A DNA stretch of 64,000 nucleotides from Myrica gale (GCA_963930655.1 OZ005601.1:10598001-10662000), one strand, 5' to 3'; counted from the first letter of the stretch, positions 34,269 to 47,455 are shown. The notes: generated by a model not told the origin, from the letters alone. Numbers and translations are program-made.

Positions 34269-34618
34269 GTTCTTAACAGGGATTCCGTTTCCTCTACCTT
34301 CATATATTTTTTTTCTATTTTTTTTGTGAGTACCTCCATATACCTTTTACATGACTGCAAATATTACTAATATTTTTGACAATTGATTATTTCAAAATGT
34401 GATTTGCATTCTGTTGACTTTTAACATTTAAGAAATACGGAAAATATGATAATACCACCTCTATTTTTTCACAATATAATTTATAGATACAAGGTTTTTA
34501 TTTTATAACTTTAAGACCTGAAAATTTTACTAACTCTAAATTACATGATCCTCTAATATCATGTGGAGAGAGACGTGGAGGGTCATGTATATTGATTCTT
34601 TCCTTTGATAAAAAAAAT

Positions 34619-34850
34619 GGATAAATGCAAAATTGTTCTCTGTACTATACGCAAAAATCGATTTAGTTTCCGTAATATAAAAATCATAAAATTAGTACCT
34701 GTGATTCTATTTTCATTTATCATTGGTCCTTTATCAAGGACTGATTTTATCACTTTCTGAAATCACAGGGACTAAATTTATTATTTTCATATCATGGGGG
34801 AGACTAAATCGATTTTTGTGTATAGTAAGGAACTGATTTTGCATTTATCC
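34619..34850. mobile_element. Foldback MITE, 232 bp
   Basis: The ends GGATAAATGCAAAATTG and (reverse complement of right) GGATAAATGCAAAATCAG extend to long inverted arms (left 'tactatacgcaaaaatcgatttagt'; the right arm is its inverse with few changes). The flanks read TAAAAAAA and TAAAAAAG, a possible 7-8-bp TSD. Confidence 0.65.
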
Positions 34851-35049
34851 CTAAAAAAGACTAAACTCAAATTCTTTTCCTTTGATATAAAACTAAACTT
34901 GCAAACTTTTAGTCCGTTCAGAAAAGTCATTATTTTCATCCATTTGGAAAAATCTTCGAATAAGATCTTGTGTTATTTTTGTGAGTTTGTTTGTAATAAT
35001 TTTTTAATAATAAGAGAAATTATGTATAACTAATAATATCTACGTAAAG

Positions 35050-35220
35050 ATCAGTGCATGAATTAACATCCACGACTTTTCACTTAAGTCACTAAGTTAA
35101 TTAAAGAACCTATTCTTAAATTATACCATCCATTTTAAATATTAGTGTATAAATCAACACCCACTACCTTCCACTTAAATCACTAATTTGATCGAATTTT
35201 GTATTCCTAACTGATACAAT
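35050..35220. repeat. Degenerate tandem duplication
   Basis: 'tgcatgaattaacatccacgacttttcacttaagtcactaa' and 'tgtataaatcaacacccactaccttccacttaaatcactaa' start about 92 bp apart and are clearly related. Confidence 0.55.
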
Positions 35221-35484
35221 ATCAAGTGTGACGCGTAACACCAGTCTACCCGAGTGGATTGAGATTATGTTCATTTCCTACATTTTTCAGGATTCAAATA
35301 CATTCACAAAACTACCACCGAACATATTCAGAATTTAAACACAAATACCAATACATTTTACACAATCTCCAATAACTTTTTATTTTTTTATTTAACATAA
35401 ATTTTCTCACTTTATATTTTTTTATTCAACATAAAAAGACTCTGTACTATTTTTACACACGAGTGCAAAAGAGAGGGTCCGTTG

Positions 35485-35784
35485 TCCATAAATACAGACA
35501 CATCCCACCTCCACCCTTTCATCCATATCCCACACTGACATCCTCTCTTTTCTTTCTAGATTGCTCGCCCTCTCTTGCTCTCTCTCGCTCACCTAAGCGT
35601 TAGCTTTATAGAACAGGACACTCCTCTTGTTGACTTTTCATCCTTTTCTTCTTGCTCTTCCTGTTCTCCTTTAGCTTTGTGTCTATAGTTCTTCCATTTA
35701 ATAGGTGTTGTTGTCCGTGAAAAAAAAAAGGCAGAGGAGGCAGAGGGTCACAGGCCACTGTTCTCTCCGGCGCAGTAAAGGCAA
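35485..35784 (+). promoter_or_regulatory. Core promoter and first leader exon of the intact PHT1 gene
   Basis: A TATA-like word, CCATAAATACAG at about 35488, is followed by a CT-rich leader (35540-35600), typical of plant 5' UTRs. A donor candidate, AAG|GTATTTGC, lies at 35784/35785. I saw no exact P1BS site in the preceding kilobase, unlike the tandem pair. Confidence 0.4.
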
Positions 35785-37256
35785 GGTATTTGCTCACTGA
35801 TTTCGTACGAACTTTCCATGTTTTGTTTTCTAAACACAAACTAGAGAAATTGTTATCGGAGTTGAGCTTTCAAAGGTCGGGTTCTCAGGTGGGTTTACAA
35901 TTTGTGGACATCTTACAGAAGACTCACTTACGAATACCAACCTCAAATTTGTATTCAGTCTGTATTCCGCTTCTGCTTGTGACTTCGATTATGAGCACAA
36001 AGAGAGATTTCTGTTCAAAAAGTTTGAAATCCAGACTTCTAATTTTTCCCTCTTTTTTGTTTTTGAACTTTTACTTCCAGTGTTTAAAATCACCTAAAAT
36101 GCCAAAAGGGAACTGCCCGAAAATCAAGCATTTCTTGAAGTACCAGAAAGTCAATAGTTTCTTTGTTTTTCTGGATGGGAATAACTTTTTTTTAAACAAA
36201 ATTGTACATCTCCGATCGTTCTTCTAGAGTTTCCTTGGTTTCCTCTCCCCCTTGTTTACTGTTATGTTGGTGAGAAAAATTGCAGAAACTTGTGCTCTGA
36301 GACTTCTTTGCAACCTCTTTCGATTCCTGATAGATGAATTTCTGAACTACCTTCAGCACAACTTATTGGTAAGTCAAACTGTGAGTAGTAGAGAGAGTGA
36401 AGGATATTTTTTCTATTGTTTTTGAACTTGGGTATTCTCTGCACAAACTTTCATTCGATTTGTTCAGATGGGATTAGGTCATCTAATTCATTTCCTTCGT
36501 CTTCTTTGCTAGAGCTTTAGGGTCATCTGTCCCAGTTCCTATTCCTTGTCTGTTAGCAGGTTTTCCTGCATGTATAGACCTTCCATTTTCCCAGATTTCC
36601 TTTCTATCAATCCTTTTCTTCTACGTGAATCTGAAGTGGAAAAAAATCTTATTAAATGTAGTTTTGTCCACTGTTTGTACTATTTAGAGCGCCATAAGGC
36701 AGGTACCTCTTTCACCTACGCCCTAGAGGCTATAAATTAAGCAGTTGTACTTCCAGAAGAAGCGGTTTGACCAAAACTGCTCTTAGACCATTTTTAATGC
36801 CACCAAGACCATATAGAAGAAATATAATTGAATAAGAAATCTTTATTGTAATCCACGTGTTCCCTGATTTCGGCTACAACTAATACTTCATCAGAATTTA
36901 TTTCATCCTAGGTTATGGGAGGTATCACTTTATTGACTCGTGGACTTCCTATGCTGTCAGCCAGTTTCTCACGCTTCTTTCTTTTTTCTTCTTTCTTTCT
37001 TTGTCATATGGCCCTCAAATTTCAAACTCGTATGCTTTCCCCATGAGTATTTGCGGCTGTGGAAAAATCTGGCCCCTTCTTTTGTCTTTTTACTTACCTC
37101 ATCCTTTATGTCGTTTCACTGCCACGACTCACAAGTCATAAAAAAGTTTCAACTTGGCCGAGTCAATTCACCCACTTCCTTTATGTGTTCTGATGTTCAT
37201 GCTTTTGTCATATATGATTCACATATTGAATTTTTTTTTTATGTTCTAGTTTTCAG
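35785..37256 (+). other. Probable 5'-leader intron of the intact PHT1 gene
   Basis: The acceptor 'tgttctagttttcag' ends at 37256, followed by a 54-nt leader exon and the ATG at 37311. The upstream donor is proposed at 35785. The interval is T-rich, as plant introns are, and has no recognisable exon. The donor choice is an inference. Confidence 0.45.
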
Positions 37257-37310
37257 GATAAAGGAAGTTTCAACACAGTGCACGAGCTTGTGTGCTGAGA
37301 AGGACTAGTT

Positions 37311-38888
37311 ATGGCTAAGGAATTGCAAGTGCTCAATGCCCTGGATGTTGCTAAAACGCAATGGTACCATTTCACAGCAATTGTGATCGCTGGGATGGGC
37401 TTCTTCACTGATGCATATGATCTCTTCTGCATCTCTCTTGTGACGAAACTCTTGGGCCGCTTGTACTATTACAAGGACGGATCTCCTAATCCTGGATCTC
37501 TGCCTTCAAATGTCGCGGCTGCTGTCAATGGCGTCGCCTTTTGCGGAACCCTTTCAGGCCAGCTCTTCTTTGGCTGGCTTGGTGATAAGATGGGCCGGAA
37601 ACGCGTCTATGGAATGACTCTCATGCTCATGGTCCTTTGTTCAATTGCCTGTGGCCTTTCCTTCGGCGAAAATCCTGCTTCTGTTATGGCTACACTATGC
37701 TTCTTCAGGTTCTGGCTTGGCTTTGGCATCGGAGGTGACTACCCTCTTTCTGCCACTATCATGTCTGAGTATGCCAACAAGAAGACTCGCGGAGCCTTCA
37801 TCGCTGCGGTGTTTGCAATGCAAGGTTTTGGAATTCTGGCTGGTGGAATGGTTGCTATTATAGTTTCAGCAGCTTTCAAGGCCAAATACCCTGTCCCCCC
37901 TTACGAAGTTGATCCAATTGGGTCAACCCCTCCACAAGCTGATTATGTGTGGCGCATCATTGTAATGTTTGGTGCAATCCCAGCTGCACTCACATATTAC
38001 TGGCGCATGAAAATGCCCGAAACTGCTCGATACACTGCCTTGGTTGCCAAGAATGCCAAACAGGCAGCTGCAGATATGTCCAGAGTTCTGCAGGTTGAAT
38101 TGGAAACTGAACAGGGGAAAATCGATGACAGACAACAAGGAAATGATTTTGGTTTGTTCTCAATGCAGTTTGTTCGCCGCCATGGCCTTCACTTGGTTGG
38201 AACCACAACTACTTGGTTCTTGTTGGACATTGCCTTCTACAGCCAGAATCTGTTTCAGAAGGACATTTTCACTGCCATTGGTTGGATTCCCAAGGCAAAA
38301 GAGATGAGTGCCCTTGACGAGGTTTTCCGAATTGCCAGGGCACAAACACTTATCGCTCTCTGCAGCACAGTGCCAGGTTATTGGTTCACCGTGGCATTCA
38401 TCGATAAGATCGGAAGGTTCGCAATTCAGTTGATGGGATTTTTCTTCATGACTGTCTTCATGTTTGCTTTGGCCATACCTTACCATCACTGGACCTTAAA
38501 ATCCAACCGAATTGGTTTTGTTGTGATCTACTCCCTCACGTTTTTCTTCGCCAATTTTGGTCCGAATGCCACTACATTTGTTGTTCCAGCAGAGATTTAC
38601 CCAGCAAGGCTAAGGTCAACATGTCATGGTATATCAGCTGCCGCTGGAAAGGCTGGGGCTATAGTCGGGGCGTTTGGATTTCAGTATGCAGAAAAGGGTA
38701 TTGGAGTGAGAAATACACTTATAACTCTTGGTGTGGTCAACTTCCTTGGAATTGTATTTACTTTCCTGGTGCCTGAATCAAAAGGAAGATCACTCGAGGA
38801 AATATCTGGTGAAGCTGAAGAAGAACATGAGGCACCTACAGAGTCCACGCAGCAGATTGGTCGTGACAGTAGAAATGTTCTGGTTTAA
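37311..38888 (+). CDS. PHT1: High-affinity phosphate transporter, PHT1 family (intact)
   Basis: An uninterrupted 525-residue frame from ATG 37311 to TAA 38888, the usual PHT1 length. It encodes a 12-helix major facilitator protein that imports inorganic phosphate with protons across the plasma membrane. The N-terminal half has [12 protein letters not shown] (Asp34, Asp37), [19 protein letters not shown] between helices 2 and 3, and the PHT1 signature [13 protein letters not shown] at residues 141-153. A hydrophilic central loop spans about 240-290. The second half has [12 protein letters not shown] (Trp302, Asp306), matching residues important for phosphate binding in the family. The C-terminal tail is acidic and ends SRNVLV. 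The coding region is intronless. It is clearly related to the broken tandem pair 27 kb upstream and is the only intact copy here. Which PHT1 subgroup it belongs to cannot be decided by eye. Confidence 0.95.
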   Translation: MAKELQVLNALDVAKTQWYHFTAIVIAGMGFFTDAYDLFCISLVTKLLGRLYYYKDGSPNPGSLPSNVAAAVNGVAFCGTLSGQLFFGWLGDKMGRKRVYGMTLMLMVLCSIACGLSFGENPASVMATLCFFRFWLGFGIGGDYPLSATIMSEYANKKTRGAFIAAVFAMQGFGILAGGMVAIIVSAAFKAKYPVPPYEVDPIGSTPPQADYVWRIIVMFGAIPAALTYYWRMKMPETARYTALVAKNAKQAAADMSRVLQVELETEQGKIDDRQQGNDFGLFSMQFVRRHGLHLVGTTTTWFLLDIAFYSQNLFQKDIFTAIGWIPKAKEMSALDEVFRIARAQTLIALCSTVPGYWFTVAFIDKIGRFAIQLMGFFFMTVFMFALAIPYHHWTLKSNRIGFVVIYSLTFFFANFGPNATTFVVPAEIYPARLRSTCHGISAAAGKAGAIVGAFGFQYAEKGIGVRNTLITLGVVNFLGIVFTFLVPESKGRSLEEISGEAEEEHEAPTESTQQIGRDSRNVLV

Positions 38889-41800
38889 CTAGGCCTTCTC
38901 CTTATCTAATCTTTTAGTATTTTCCTTTGGAATTCCCCCAAGTTGCATTAGAGTGTACGTTCATGTGGACATTGTGCTTCTTGTCGTAATTTTCTCAGAT
39001 CGCTGAGAAAATAGAAATCAACAAAATAACTCATCTCCTTTATGCCTGTTTTCGCAGAGACCAACGAGAGTTCGAATTCTATGCTGTTTGTTGTGTGATA
39101 GAAAAATAATATCTAGTTGGAGTCTGGTCAACTTATTGCTCGTAGTTGGTGATCTAAATTGAGAGCTTAACCCTATTAATTAAAACATGTGTATGCATTC
39201 TATAATGACGCCTCGACGTTGCTTCAAAGGAAAAACCACCGCGTAATGACATTGTAATTGATGAGACAGGGATCGATAACATATATAGTGGTTAAGAAAA
39301 TCAACTCAACACAGCTTTAATTACTTTCCATGATTGAAGAACTTCTACGGAAAGTTTGATCACAGTATTTATCGTCTGTGTTATTATGCATGCGGAGCAA
39401 CCGTAAGAGAGTTAGAAATTCACCATTCTGTATATGCTCTGCTCTCTTGAAGACCTTAACCTTTCCACAGAGCCAGAAATTAGAGATCTTGAGGCTCTGC
39501 ACTTCTAAAACAACTACCTTTTCTACCGACGTGTCTTACCTTTGTGTCACCGTTGATCAAACTCTTTCACCCATTAAGCATTACGTTGTAGCCTTCCTTT
39601 TCTCTGTAGTTTGTTTTGAAACTAAACATGTGAGATGCTGTAAACATCTTTCCGAGGTCTTTTTGCGATTTTCCGGACTTCTCGGCAACCAAACATGTGA
39701 GATGAGATTCTCCCAACCTTACACTGTTGTTTTTTAGTGTGTTTGTCAATGGGAATGTATCGTGGGTTGGGCCCTGGGATTGATGCCCCTATTCACTCGA
39801 TGAAGTACCAGGGAAATAAACATCTCACTGCCTCTGATTTTCGTGCAGTTGTGTACATCAAGTGTGAAAATGCTTACTAGGCTCTGATTGAAGCTTTGAC
39901 GTTTTCAGAAAGGCCCATTGAAGAGATTCCATGCCCACGGTCATACGTGAGGGCCTGTTCAAAGAATTATCATGATCACCAATTCTGACATGATCTTTGA
40001 GTAAGATTCTGATATAACCAGCTTGAACGCTTAATTTTATGAGTTTGGTATCAACAACTCATTACTCTTGTAACTCGTATCCAGTACATGGCTTAATCTT
40101 TTAACCCTTTTATTTTCCTCTCGCACGTTTTAAGGTGGAATGAGAATTTTCGAAACGTTACAATTCAGATAGTGAAGAATCCGAGCTTCTTTTTAAGTTT
40201 TTTGTTTTCTTTCGCCCTTTTCCACTAACCTTTTTTTTATGGACGAAGCAAAACACAAGCTTTTTCTCTGGTCAATTGCTGCTTTCATGCTTTATTGGGC
40301 TATGCTTTTGACTGTCATTATTAGAAGTTCCTATACGTTAAACTCTCTACCCTGTTTGTTGGTCTATCTAACTAATCCCAGAAAAGTCGAGCTTTTCAGC
40401 CGAAAGCCCGTTAGCAAGGCTCATACATAATGGACTCTAGTTCTCCACTATTGACAGGCGGCTTCGTGAAGAAAAAATAAATAAAGAGGCGGCTTCTAAT
40501 TAGAAATATTTAGACCACATCACTTCAACCATTCGCAAGGTCTCCCCTTAGACTAACCTCTTTTCCAAATCAACCGATCCAACCTCGATTCCCCACTCGT
40601 CAAAGAGATACCGCCCTCTCTCTAAAAGTAGTGTATCATTAGGCTTATAAAAACAGAAACAATACAGTACATGGAAACCAAATCTTGATTTTTTTTTTAA
40701 ATTTTATAATTCATTTTAGGAGATTTGAAGTATTTGCAGCTGCAGGTCAGAAATTGGTGTAATAGATGAAAAGGCACGACAATTTCACCCTTGGTTATGA
40801 TTTGTCTCCTCTTAGGCACAACTCCCCAGTTATTCGTTTTAACCCTCACTGACTCCATACAAGTAGTTGAGTTTAGTATTTCACTAAAAGTGTGCTTCTT
40901 TCGTTAATGTTTGATACCTTAATATTCCGGAATATCAAAATTTTGAGCAATTTAAATACATTTTAAAATTTTCAACATCTATACATACACTCCAAATTTA
41001 TCACAAACCTTAATAAATCTCAGTATTCATTCATTTTTGTTTAAAATAATTGGACCATTAGGTCGCTAATGGCAAGTTAACTATCAATCTATTTATGTTG
41101 CATACACACGACTAGTGCTTCTTAAGCCAAGTATTTAAGTACAATCAAATCAAATTATTGACCTAAATCATTCTCCAATCCTTGCTTGTCTGGTAGTTTG
41201 ATTTCAACACGAAATTCTCATTCACATTCTCAAAATCCTCTATTCTTTTTTCTCCTTATATTAATCCAAGTCAGTATACAAATCCAACAGTATAGTTTTC
41301 ATACATTTATGATTCATCATTAAATAATTAAGAAGGTACTCATAGATCTTTGTCACATGCATAGTCTGTAAAATTATTTCTTGAGATCCCCAAAAACACA
41401 GAGCTGCAGATCCTAATTATTTTCCTTAGGCTGATACTTTGTTGTTGTTGTTGTTTTCTCTATTTTTCGTAAATAATTATACTTCATTTTTTTGTACCTA
41501 ATCGAAAGGGTCATCCTGTAGCTAGCGTCTTCACCAACCATCAACCGTTGCACATGCAGGTGTAATCGGACCGGGGGGCCTAATTGTATGCCCTACAAGC
41601 ACGTCAACAGAAGCGAAAACAGGGAGACCAGTCTTCTAGAACGACCTTAATCCACGCACCATGTGGTGGTGGGGGAGCTACATTAAAAATGTCTCTCTCT
41701 CGTGCAATTTTCAAATAATGTTACGAGTCATCGCAAGGCGACAGGCCTCGCCTTCGTCGATACTCGATGCTGACGTTTTCTCCCCAATAAAAAAGGAGGA

Positions 41801-42177
41801 AAAACAAAAAGCAAAGCAGATAGATACAAACGAGAGTCGTGTTGGCTACCACCTGCGACACGGAAGGAACAGAAAACAAAATTAATCAGTTGTTGTGTCC
41901 AATCGAAAATGACGTGCATATTGGCCCAACTTAACTGGTGAGCAATGAATGGAGGACGCATATTCCATGTTGTTCTTGATTTAGCCATTATGTGCGTTCG
42001 GTATCGGTTTTTAAAATGAATAAAATATATATTATTATTCTTGAAATGATCTTGATTGACAAACGGATATACACCTAATTTTATCAATTTAAATTATGTT
42101 TAATTAGTGTTTGCGATGCAAGACAACTACTACTTTAGATGTTAAGGTGTTCGATATTACAACATATTAGTAGTTAC
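38889..42177. other. 3' flank of PHT1 and intergenic DNA
   Basis: The first 200 bp are likely 3' UTR. A short frame at 39747-39890 (MGMYRGLGPGIDAPIHSMKY, then QGNKHLTASDFRAVV) is interrupted by TAG, with a nearby phrase RPIEEIPCPRSYVRACSKNY. It may be a decayed exon, but I do not recognise it. No other gene is supported. Confidence 0.35.
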
Positions 42178-42277
42178 CCAAGTTATCCTTATTATTTAAA
42201 AAGAAATTAATAAATTACAATTGTCAACCAAGTTATGCTTATTATTTAAAACAAAAATTAATAAATTACATTTTTTT
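42178..42277. repeat. 50-bp tandem repeat, two units
   Basis: 'ccaagttat(c/g)cttattattta' starts at 42178 and again at 42228, each followed by 'attaataaattaca'. The units differ by a few bases. Confidence 0.8.
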
Positions 42278-45090
42278 TTTAAATAGCATTTCTTGTTACA
42301 AAATGGATGCTGACAGCGGTCAGTTAATTGCTCAGTCATCCATGACATGGTCAAGTTCTATTTAATTTTGCATGGAGGTGGTGCAAATCAAAATCCTCTA
42401 TAATTTTTTATTTAAATTTTAAGGTGCAATTCAAAAAGAGGTAGACATAATATCCTACATCCTAGGATCACAAAATGCTTTTAATCAATAGCATATGGTA
42501 ACAAAATTAAATTAGCACAAGTTTTGGGTAAATCTAACTCGAACAAAAGATATTTATTAGATACATCAAACAAGTTGAGAAACAAAAGAAAATTAGAAAT
42601 CAAAACAATTGAATCACACCTTACAAAGACGCTGAGGGCATGTTTTATTTTATTTTTTATTCTTTTTCCTCTTTGCGAGTGGGGGCAAGTTTAAGCAAAC
42701 CGAAGCATTAGAGATTAGCAATGATTAAATATTTTCATAAATCCAACGCACAATTAATGTAGGTGTCAACCCTTGTTCTCCCCCGTGGCTGAATTGTTGA
42801 AACTGTTCGCAATTCTAAAATGCAGTTCTATTGTGAACCCTAAACTTTATAACTGAACTTTACCTATATATATATATATTAGAGATCAACTTCACACATA
42901 CGTTCATGATGTGAGAAATAATGGTGTTTTATGTGTTTCAAGATATTAGAGGTCTTGTTGTGAGGATGGTTAAAACAAGAAATAATACTTTATTTTCATT
43001 GGTTTATCTTCTTACTGAGTTGACATTGGTCTTAGTAGTTGCGACTGCAACATAATGTTTTCTGCGATGAATCTTATCAAAACTAACTTGCGTAATAAGA
43101 TAGATAAATGAATGAACGATAGCATGGTAGTATACATCAAGAGGGAAACTTCTGAAACTATTGAAAACGAAGTCATTTTATAATGTTTTCAAATGATGTA
43201 GATCCAATCTCTCGATCTCAGCAAATAATATGGTACGTATATTTCAATATTTTTAATGTTTTTAGTCATTAATTTTTTTGATATTTTAACTCTTAATACT
43301 TTTTACATTACGTAGGAAAAAATTTATTTTATCATTTCGCCTTAAAAAGTTCGTCTCCTTTCAAATTGAGTCATGGTTCATTCATTGCATACATCATCTA
43401 ATGATGCTCATATAAAATTTCGGACCGTATGAGCTCTACAATATGATATATTTACTATTTATTTCTTTTCAAATTACTTCCTATAATTCGAAGAAAAATT
43501 TATGATACCCATCCGCATTCTATAGCACCTAACTTACCGCCAAGCATGAAGTTATCGAGGGTTCACATTGTACTATGAAGTTCGGTCAACAAATATTAAT
43601 ATATTATGCGGCTTTTTTTGTAAGTAGGGAACATAACTTTGTTTAAAAAAAAAAAAAAGAGAACATGACCCGTCTAGCAAGTCAGAATAAAAAGACTCTC
43701 TGAAGAATATTCTTTTTTGGATCCAAAACTTGAGCGGCTAAAAGGTTAAAATTTTAAAATTTTTAGATGAAGTAGAAGGAAGGGTAGAACATGACCCCTC
43801 CAACAAGTCTTCATACGAATTTTCAAAGAATATATTCTCCTTATTTCCCGGAGGACCCTGACCATTTGACTCTCACTCAAACCAAAATGTATGGAGCACG
43901 GTTAAGGAGGACTAACTTCGTCAAGGAAATTTAATTTTTTTTTTTTTTTAAAATTATTTTTTAAATAAGAGTCAAAAAGATTTTTTTAATATTGTGCCAA
44001 CTGGTAAAGACCCCCACTTTGAAGTATCATAGCTGGCTCATTGTGACAAACGCACAGTTCTGGACGGGGTAGTGGAAGTTCTATATTTTAATTAAGTTAT
44101 CGTCTGGATTTGTTTATTAGTCCCGAGATATACTGTGTATCTAAATTATATTGTTATTTAATTCAAATATTTTATGCCTTAATTTATTTAAATGGTTGAT
44201 TGTCCGGGATGAAAGCGGCTTATCGATAGTAGGCGTAATCTTTTATTTTATTTTTTGTTCATCCTTTTACTTTCAATGTGCAATCGAACTTTGAGTCCCT
44301 TATATTTAAGAAATATATTAAGCCTGAATCAGTCTCTAAATTTCCCCTTTATTAGGCGGTTGCTTTTCTGTTTGGATGCCTCAAAAACAAATTTGTATTA
44401 AAAATAGTGTAGCTTTTACTGAGATTTATAAAAAAAAAAAAAGTTGAGAGAAAAATAGTTTAATAGAATTTTTATTTATAAAAAAAATAAAACTATAGTT
44501 TGTGAAAAGAGTTTGGAGTACGCGTCTTGACTACGCATCTTCGTTTTCCTGGAACGGTCCGTCGGCGTCAAACTCTGGAGCGCCGCCTTGATCGCCCGCT
44601 CCAATAATTCAATTACGGTTCTGTTTGTGAGCTACGACTGTTGAGATGCCACGTGTAACCCAGAAGAGCTCCCCGATGGGTGGGAGGCAACGTTCACGAT
44701 TGCCAAATGTCCGTTACAACTGCACTGGAGCACATGCGGGGATTCTGCCGTCTCTTTCGATAACCGAACACTGATCGAGAGGTCCGCCATTTTTTGTTTC
44801 TTCAGGATAAATTTTATAAGTACGGCCCAGAAAATAATAATGATAACAATACGTACGGCGTTACCGAGAGAATTTTCTTTTTAGTTTTTTCGTTTTAATT
44901 TCTTTTTTGTTGAGTAATTGCCCAATAAAAACAGAAATAAAAAGATGCAAACAAGATTACCACAAGGATTAACAGTCCAGGGCCCATAATCAAGAAACAA
45001 CAATCTTAGGAAGCTCATAAACTTTCATTATATTCAACAAGCTTACATTCAGTCCCCTTCCACCTCCACTGCCCTAAAAACCAAAAAGGA
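42278..45090. other. Intergenic DNA, with dispersed repeat copy B
   Basis: Mostly AT-rich. 43238-43312 is the second copy of the repeat at 34191. A GC-richer island at 44520-44780 contains CCACGTGT near 44650 but no clear frame. No gene is supported. Confidence 0.35.
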
Positions 45091-45390
45091 GGGGGAAGAA
45101 CACTCCGAAGAGCTATCAAACACCAGTCGCTCACTCTCTCTCCCTATTCGGCTATATCTTCCTGGGGCGTCGCCCAGGTGACTTAAAACACCCACACCAA
45201 AAAAAAAAAAACTGCCTCCAGAAAAATATGTACACCTTTACACCAGCGCTGTAGCGCAGACATTTACAGAAGCTTTTTTTTTTTGGCACCGAAAAAAAGA
45301 TATAGTACGGCATCTTTCTCTTTTTTTTTTTCTGCTTAGTATAGTGCGGTATCTTCCTGCTTATCATGATTTTCTCCTTCTCAAATTAGA

Positions 45391-46562
45391 TCAGCCACCG
45401 CCCACCGGTCGGGTCCCGCCTCCACTAGTTATCCATGGGTGTCCTGTACCAGAGATACCAGAGCACCTATCAGTAATCATCACCTTTTGCTTACTTTATA
45501 TAAGCAGTAATCATCAATTTAACAGTGATTTCTTACTAAATACGGTTGCTTACAATTAATTGCTAATCCATAATAATCTCACCGGTTCTCCGTTTTCAGA
45601 TAGTTAAATTCCCCAGTAGTTTAAGACTGTAAATATTAAGGTTAGAGCGTTTGGATTAAACCGCGTTCGCATGGTGTTATCATTTTTTTAATGATCGGAA
45701 CCTGTTTGGCTGCAAAGAAAACTTTCTCCGGAAACAAACAAGACATTAAAACAGAGGAATCGAATGATAGGTACTTACTCAGAACTTGCTCCGCCGAGAA
45801 TCTTCTAGAAACATCCTTCGTCAGCATCCGTCTGAGCAAATCCTTTGCCGCCGGAGACACAGACTGAAAAACCCTAACCGGAAATCTGAGATTGGCCCTC
45901 AGCACCGCCTCGAAGATCTCCACAGCAGAATCCCCATAAAACGGAGGGAAACCCGCGAGCATTATGTACAAAACGACGCCGGCGCTCCAGACGTCCACCT
46001 TCTCGCAATAGTCCCTCCCGGCCAGGACCTCCGGAGCCACGTAGTAGGGAGTGCCGACCACACCGCTCATGAGCTCCCCGTCCTTGAATAGCTCGGCTGA
46101 TCCGAAATCGGCTAGTTTGAGGCGGTTCCGCTCGTCGAAGAGGATGTTGTCGGGCTTGATGTCGCGATGGGCCACCCCAAGGCGGTGGCAATGGGCCACA
46201 GCCTGGACGAGCTGGTAAAAGACGGCAGCAGCCTCCGGTTCGGGTATGACCCGACGAATCACGATACGGCGGTGTAGATCGTCCGAGGAGCAGAGGTCAA
46301 TGACCATATGGAGGTGGGTATCGTCCTCGTAGAGGTTGTGGAGGTTAAGGACGTGGGGGTGAGGGGACAGGAGGTGGAGGATCTTGGGCTCCGTTAGCAG
46401 GCACTGGGCTTCCAGCGAGTCGCCTTGGATGAGCCGCTTGTCGATGGACTTGACGGCGTAGAAGGTACCCGTTTCCGGCGAGAGGCACCGGAAAACGACG
46501 CCGAATCGTCCCCGGCCGATCTCTTCGCACACCTGGTAGTCTCGGTTGAGTGCCTCGGTCAT
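45391..46562 (-). CDS. PPCK: Phosphoenolpyruvate carboxylase kinase, two exons
   Basis: This small Ca2+-independent Ser/Thr kinase phosphorylates PEP carboxylase near its N-terminus and relieves malate inhibition. Exon 1 (46562-45779) starts at ATG 46562 (MTEALNRDYQ). It has the glycine loop GRGRFG (16-21), Lys38, HRDIKPDN (132-139), DFG (152-154) and APE (176-178), and ends at a GTAAGTAC donor. The frame stays open beyond the donor, but that read-through tail does not resemble PPCK. A 335-bp intron (45778-45444) ends in GGTACAG, and exon 2 (45443-45391) restores the typical end: VL|RHPWITSGGGTRPVGGG, stop. The total is 278 residues, the family's normal size: a bare kinase domain without regulatory extensions. 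The intron position near the 3' end is typical of PPCK genes. Activity in this family is set mainly by transcription. Confidence 0.92.
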
Positions 46563-46619
46563 TACTTTCGGGTGTGTAGGTGGGTGGGTGTCAGTGGCCT
46601 TTTTCCGGGGCTTTGGGGT

Positions 46620-46627
46620 TTTAAATA
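46620..46627 (-). promoter_or_regulatory. TATA-like box of PPCK
   Basis: On the minus strand the sequence reads GCGCCTATTTAAAACCCC, about 60 bp before the ATG. A G-box core CACGTG lies at 46698-46703, about 135 bp upstream. Confidence 0.4.
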
Positions 46628-46887
46628 GGCGCCGAATGGTTTCGGAATGTTTTAAGGGAATATTCGTGCTCCGGGTAATTGACGAATGGCTGCTATGCAC
46701 GTGGTTGAATCAGACGGCTAGATATGCGATGGCTATTTGGGCCGTGGGATCAGGAAACAGTGGGGGGATTGTGTGAATTGAATTACAGGACTGGCCTTGA
46801 ATTTTTATTTTGTGATCAGGACTGGCCTTGAGTTTGAATTTCAGGTAATTGGAGTTACAGTTCCACTTATAATAGATCGTAAATTTA

Positions 46888-47448
46888 AGTCTTAATTACT
46901 TTACAGGTTTTTGTGTTAACCGATTTTTATAAAATAGTTCATGTGGTATGACTTTCAACAAAATGGTCCTTGTAGTATAGTTTTGAGACAAATCAGTCCC
47001 TGTGGTGTGATTTTCAACAAAATAGTCTATGTGGTATAGTTTTGATACAAATTAGTCCCTTCGTCCAACTGTCGTTACTCATTTAACTAGAGAGTGTTGT
47101 ATATGTCACTTTTCATTCTCGCGTTGACACGTCAGCAGCCGTCCTGAATCGAACCAATCAAGTCTGAGGTTGAGGCTCAGACTAATTCTACGAGCTAAAA
47201 GAAGTATATCACTCGTGATTTGGATACCAATGTTAAAAAACACGTGTCAACGCGTGAATGACGTTGACGTGACATGTACAACACTCTCCCGGGCAGTTAG
47301 ACATAAGGACTAATTTATCTCAAAACTATACCACAATGACTATTTTGTTGAAAGTCATACAACATGGACTAATTTGTCTCAAAACTATACCACAAGGACT
47401 ATTTTGTAAAAGTGGGATACCACATGGACCTGTAAGGTAATTAAGTCT
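46888..47448. mobile_element. 561-bp MITE with long inverted repeats
   Basis: The TIRs AGTCTTAATTACTTTACAGG and (reverse complement of right) AGACTTAATTACCTTACAGG flank inverted arrays of 'ggactaatttgtctcaaaactataccaca' phrases. AAATTTA at 46881-46887 and 47449-47455 is a likely TSD. It is non-coding and lies about 320 bp upstream of the PPCK start. Confidence 0.75.
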
Positions 47449-47455
47449 AAATTTA

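Noticed and set aside
45642..45778. Read-through C-terminus of the PPCK frame
   Set aside because: A consensus donor GTAAGT lies at 45778, and the spliced exon at 45443-45391 gives the family-typical HPW ending; the read-through peptide does not resemble PPCK.
46563..46700. N-terminal extension of the PPCK frame
   Set aside because: It begins at a non-ATG codon and includes the TATA-like box; ATG 46562 gives the normal PPCK N-terminus.
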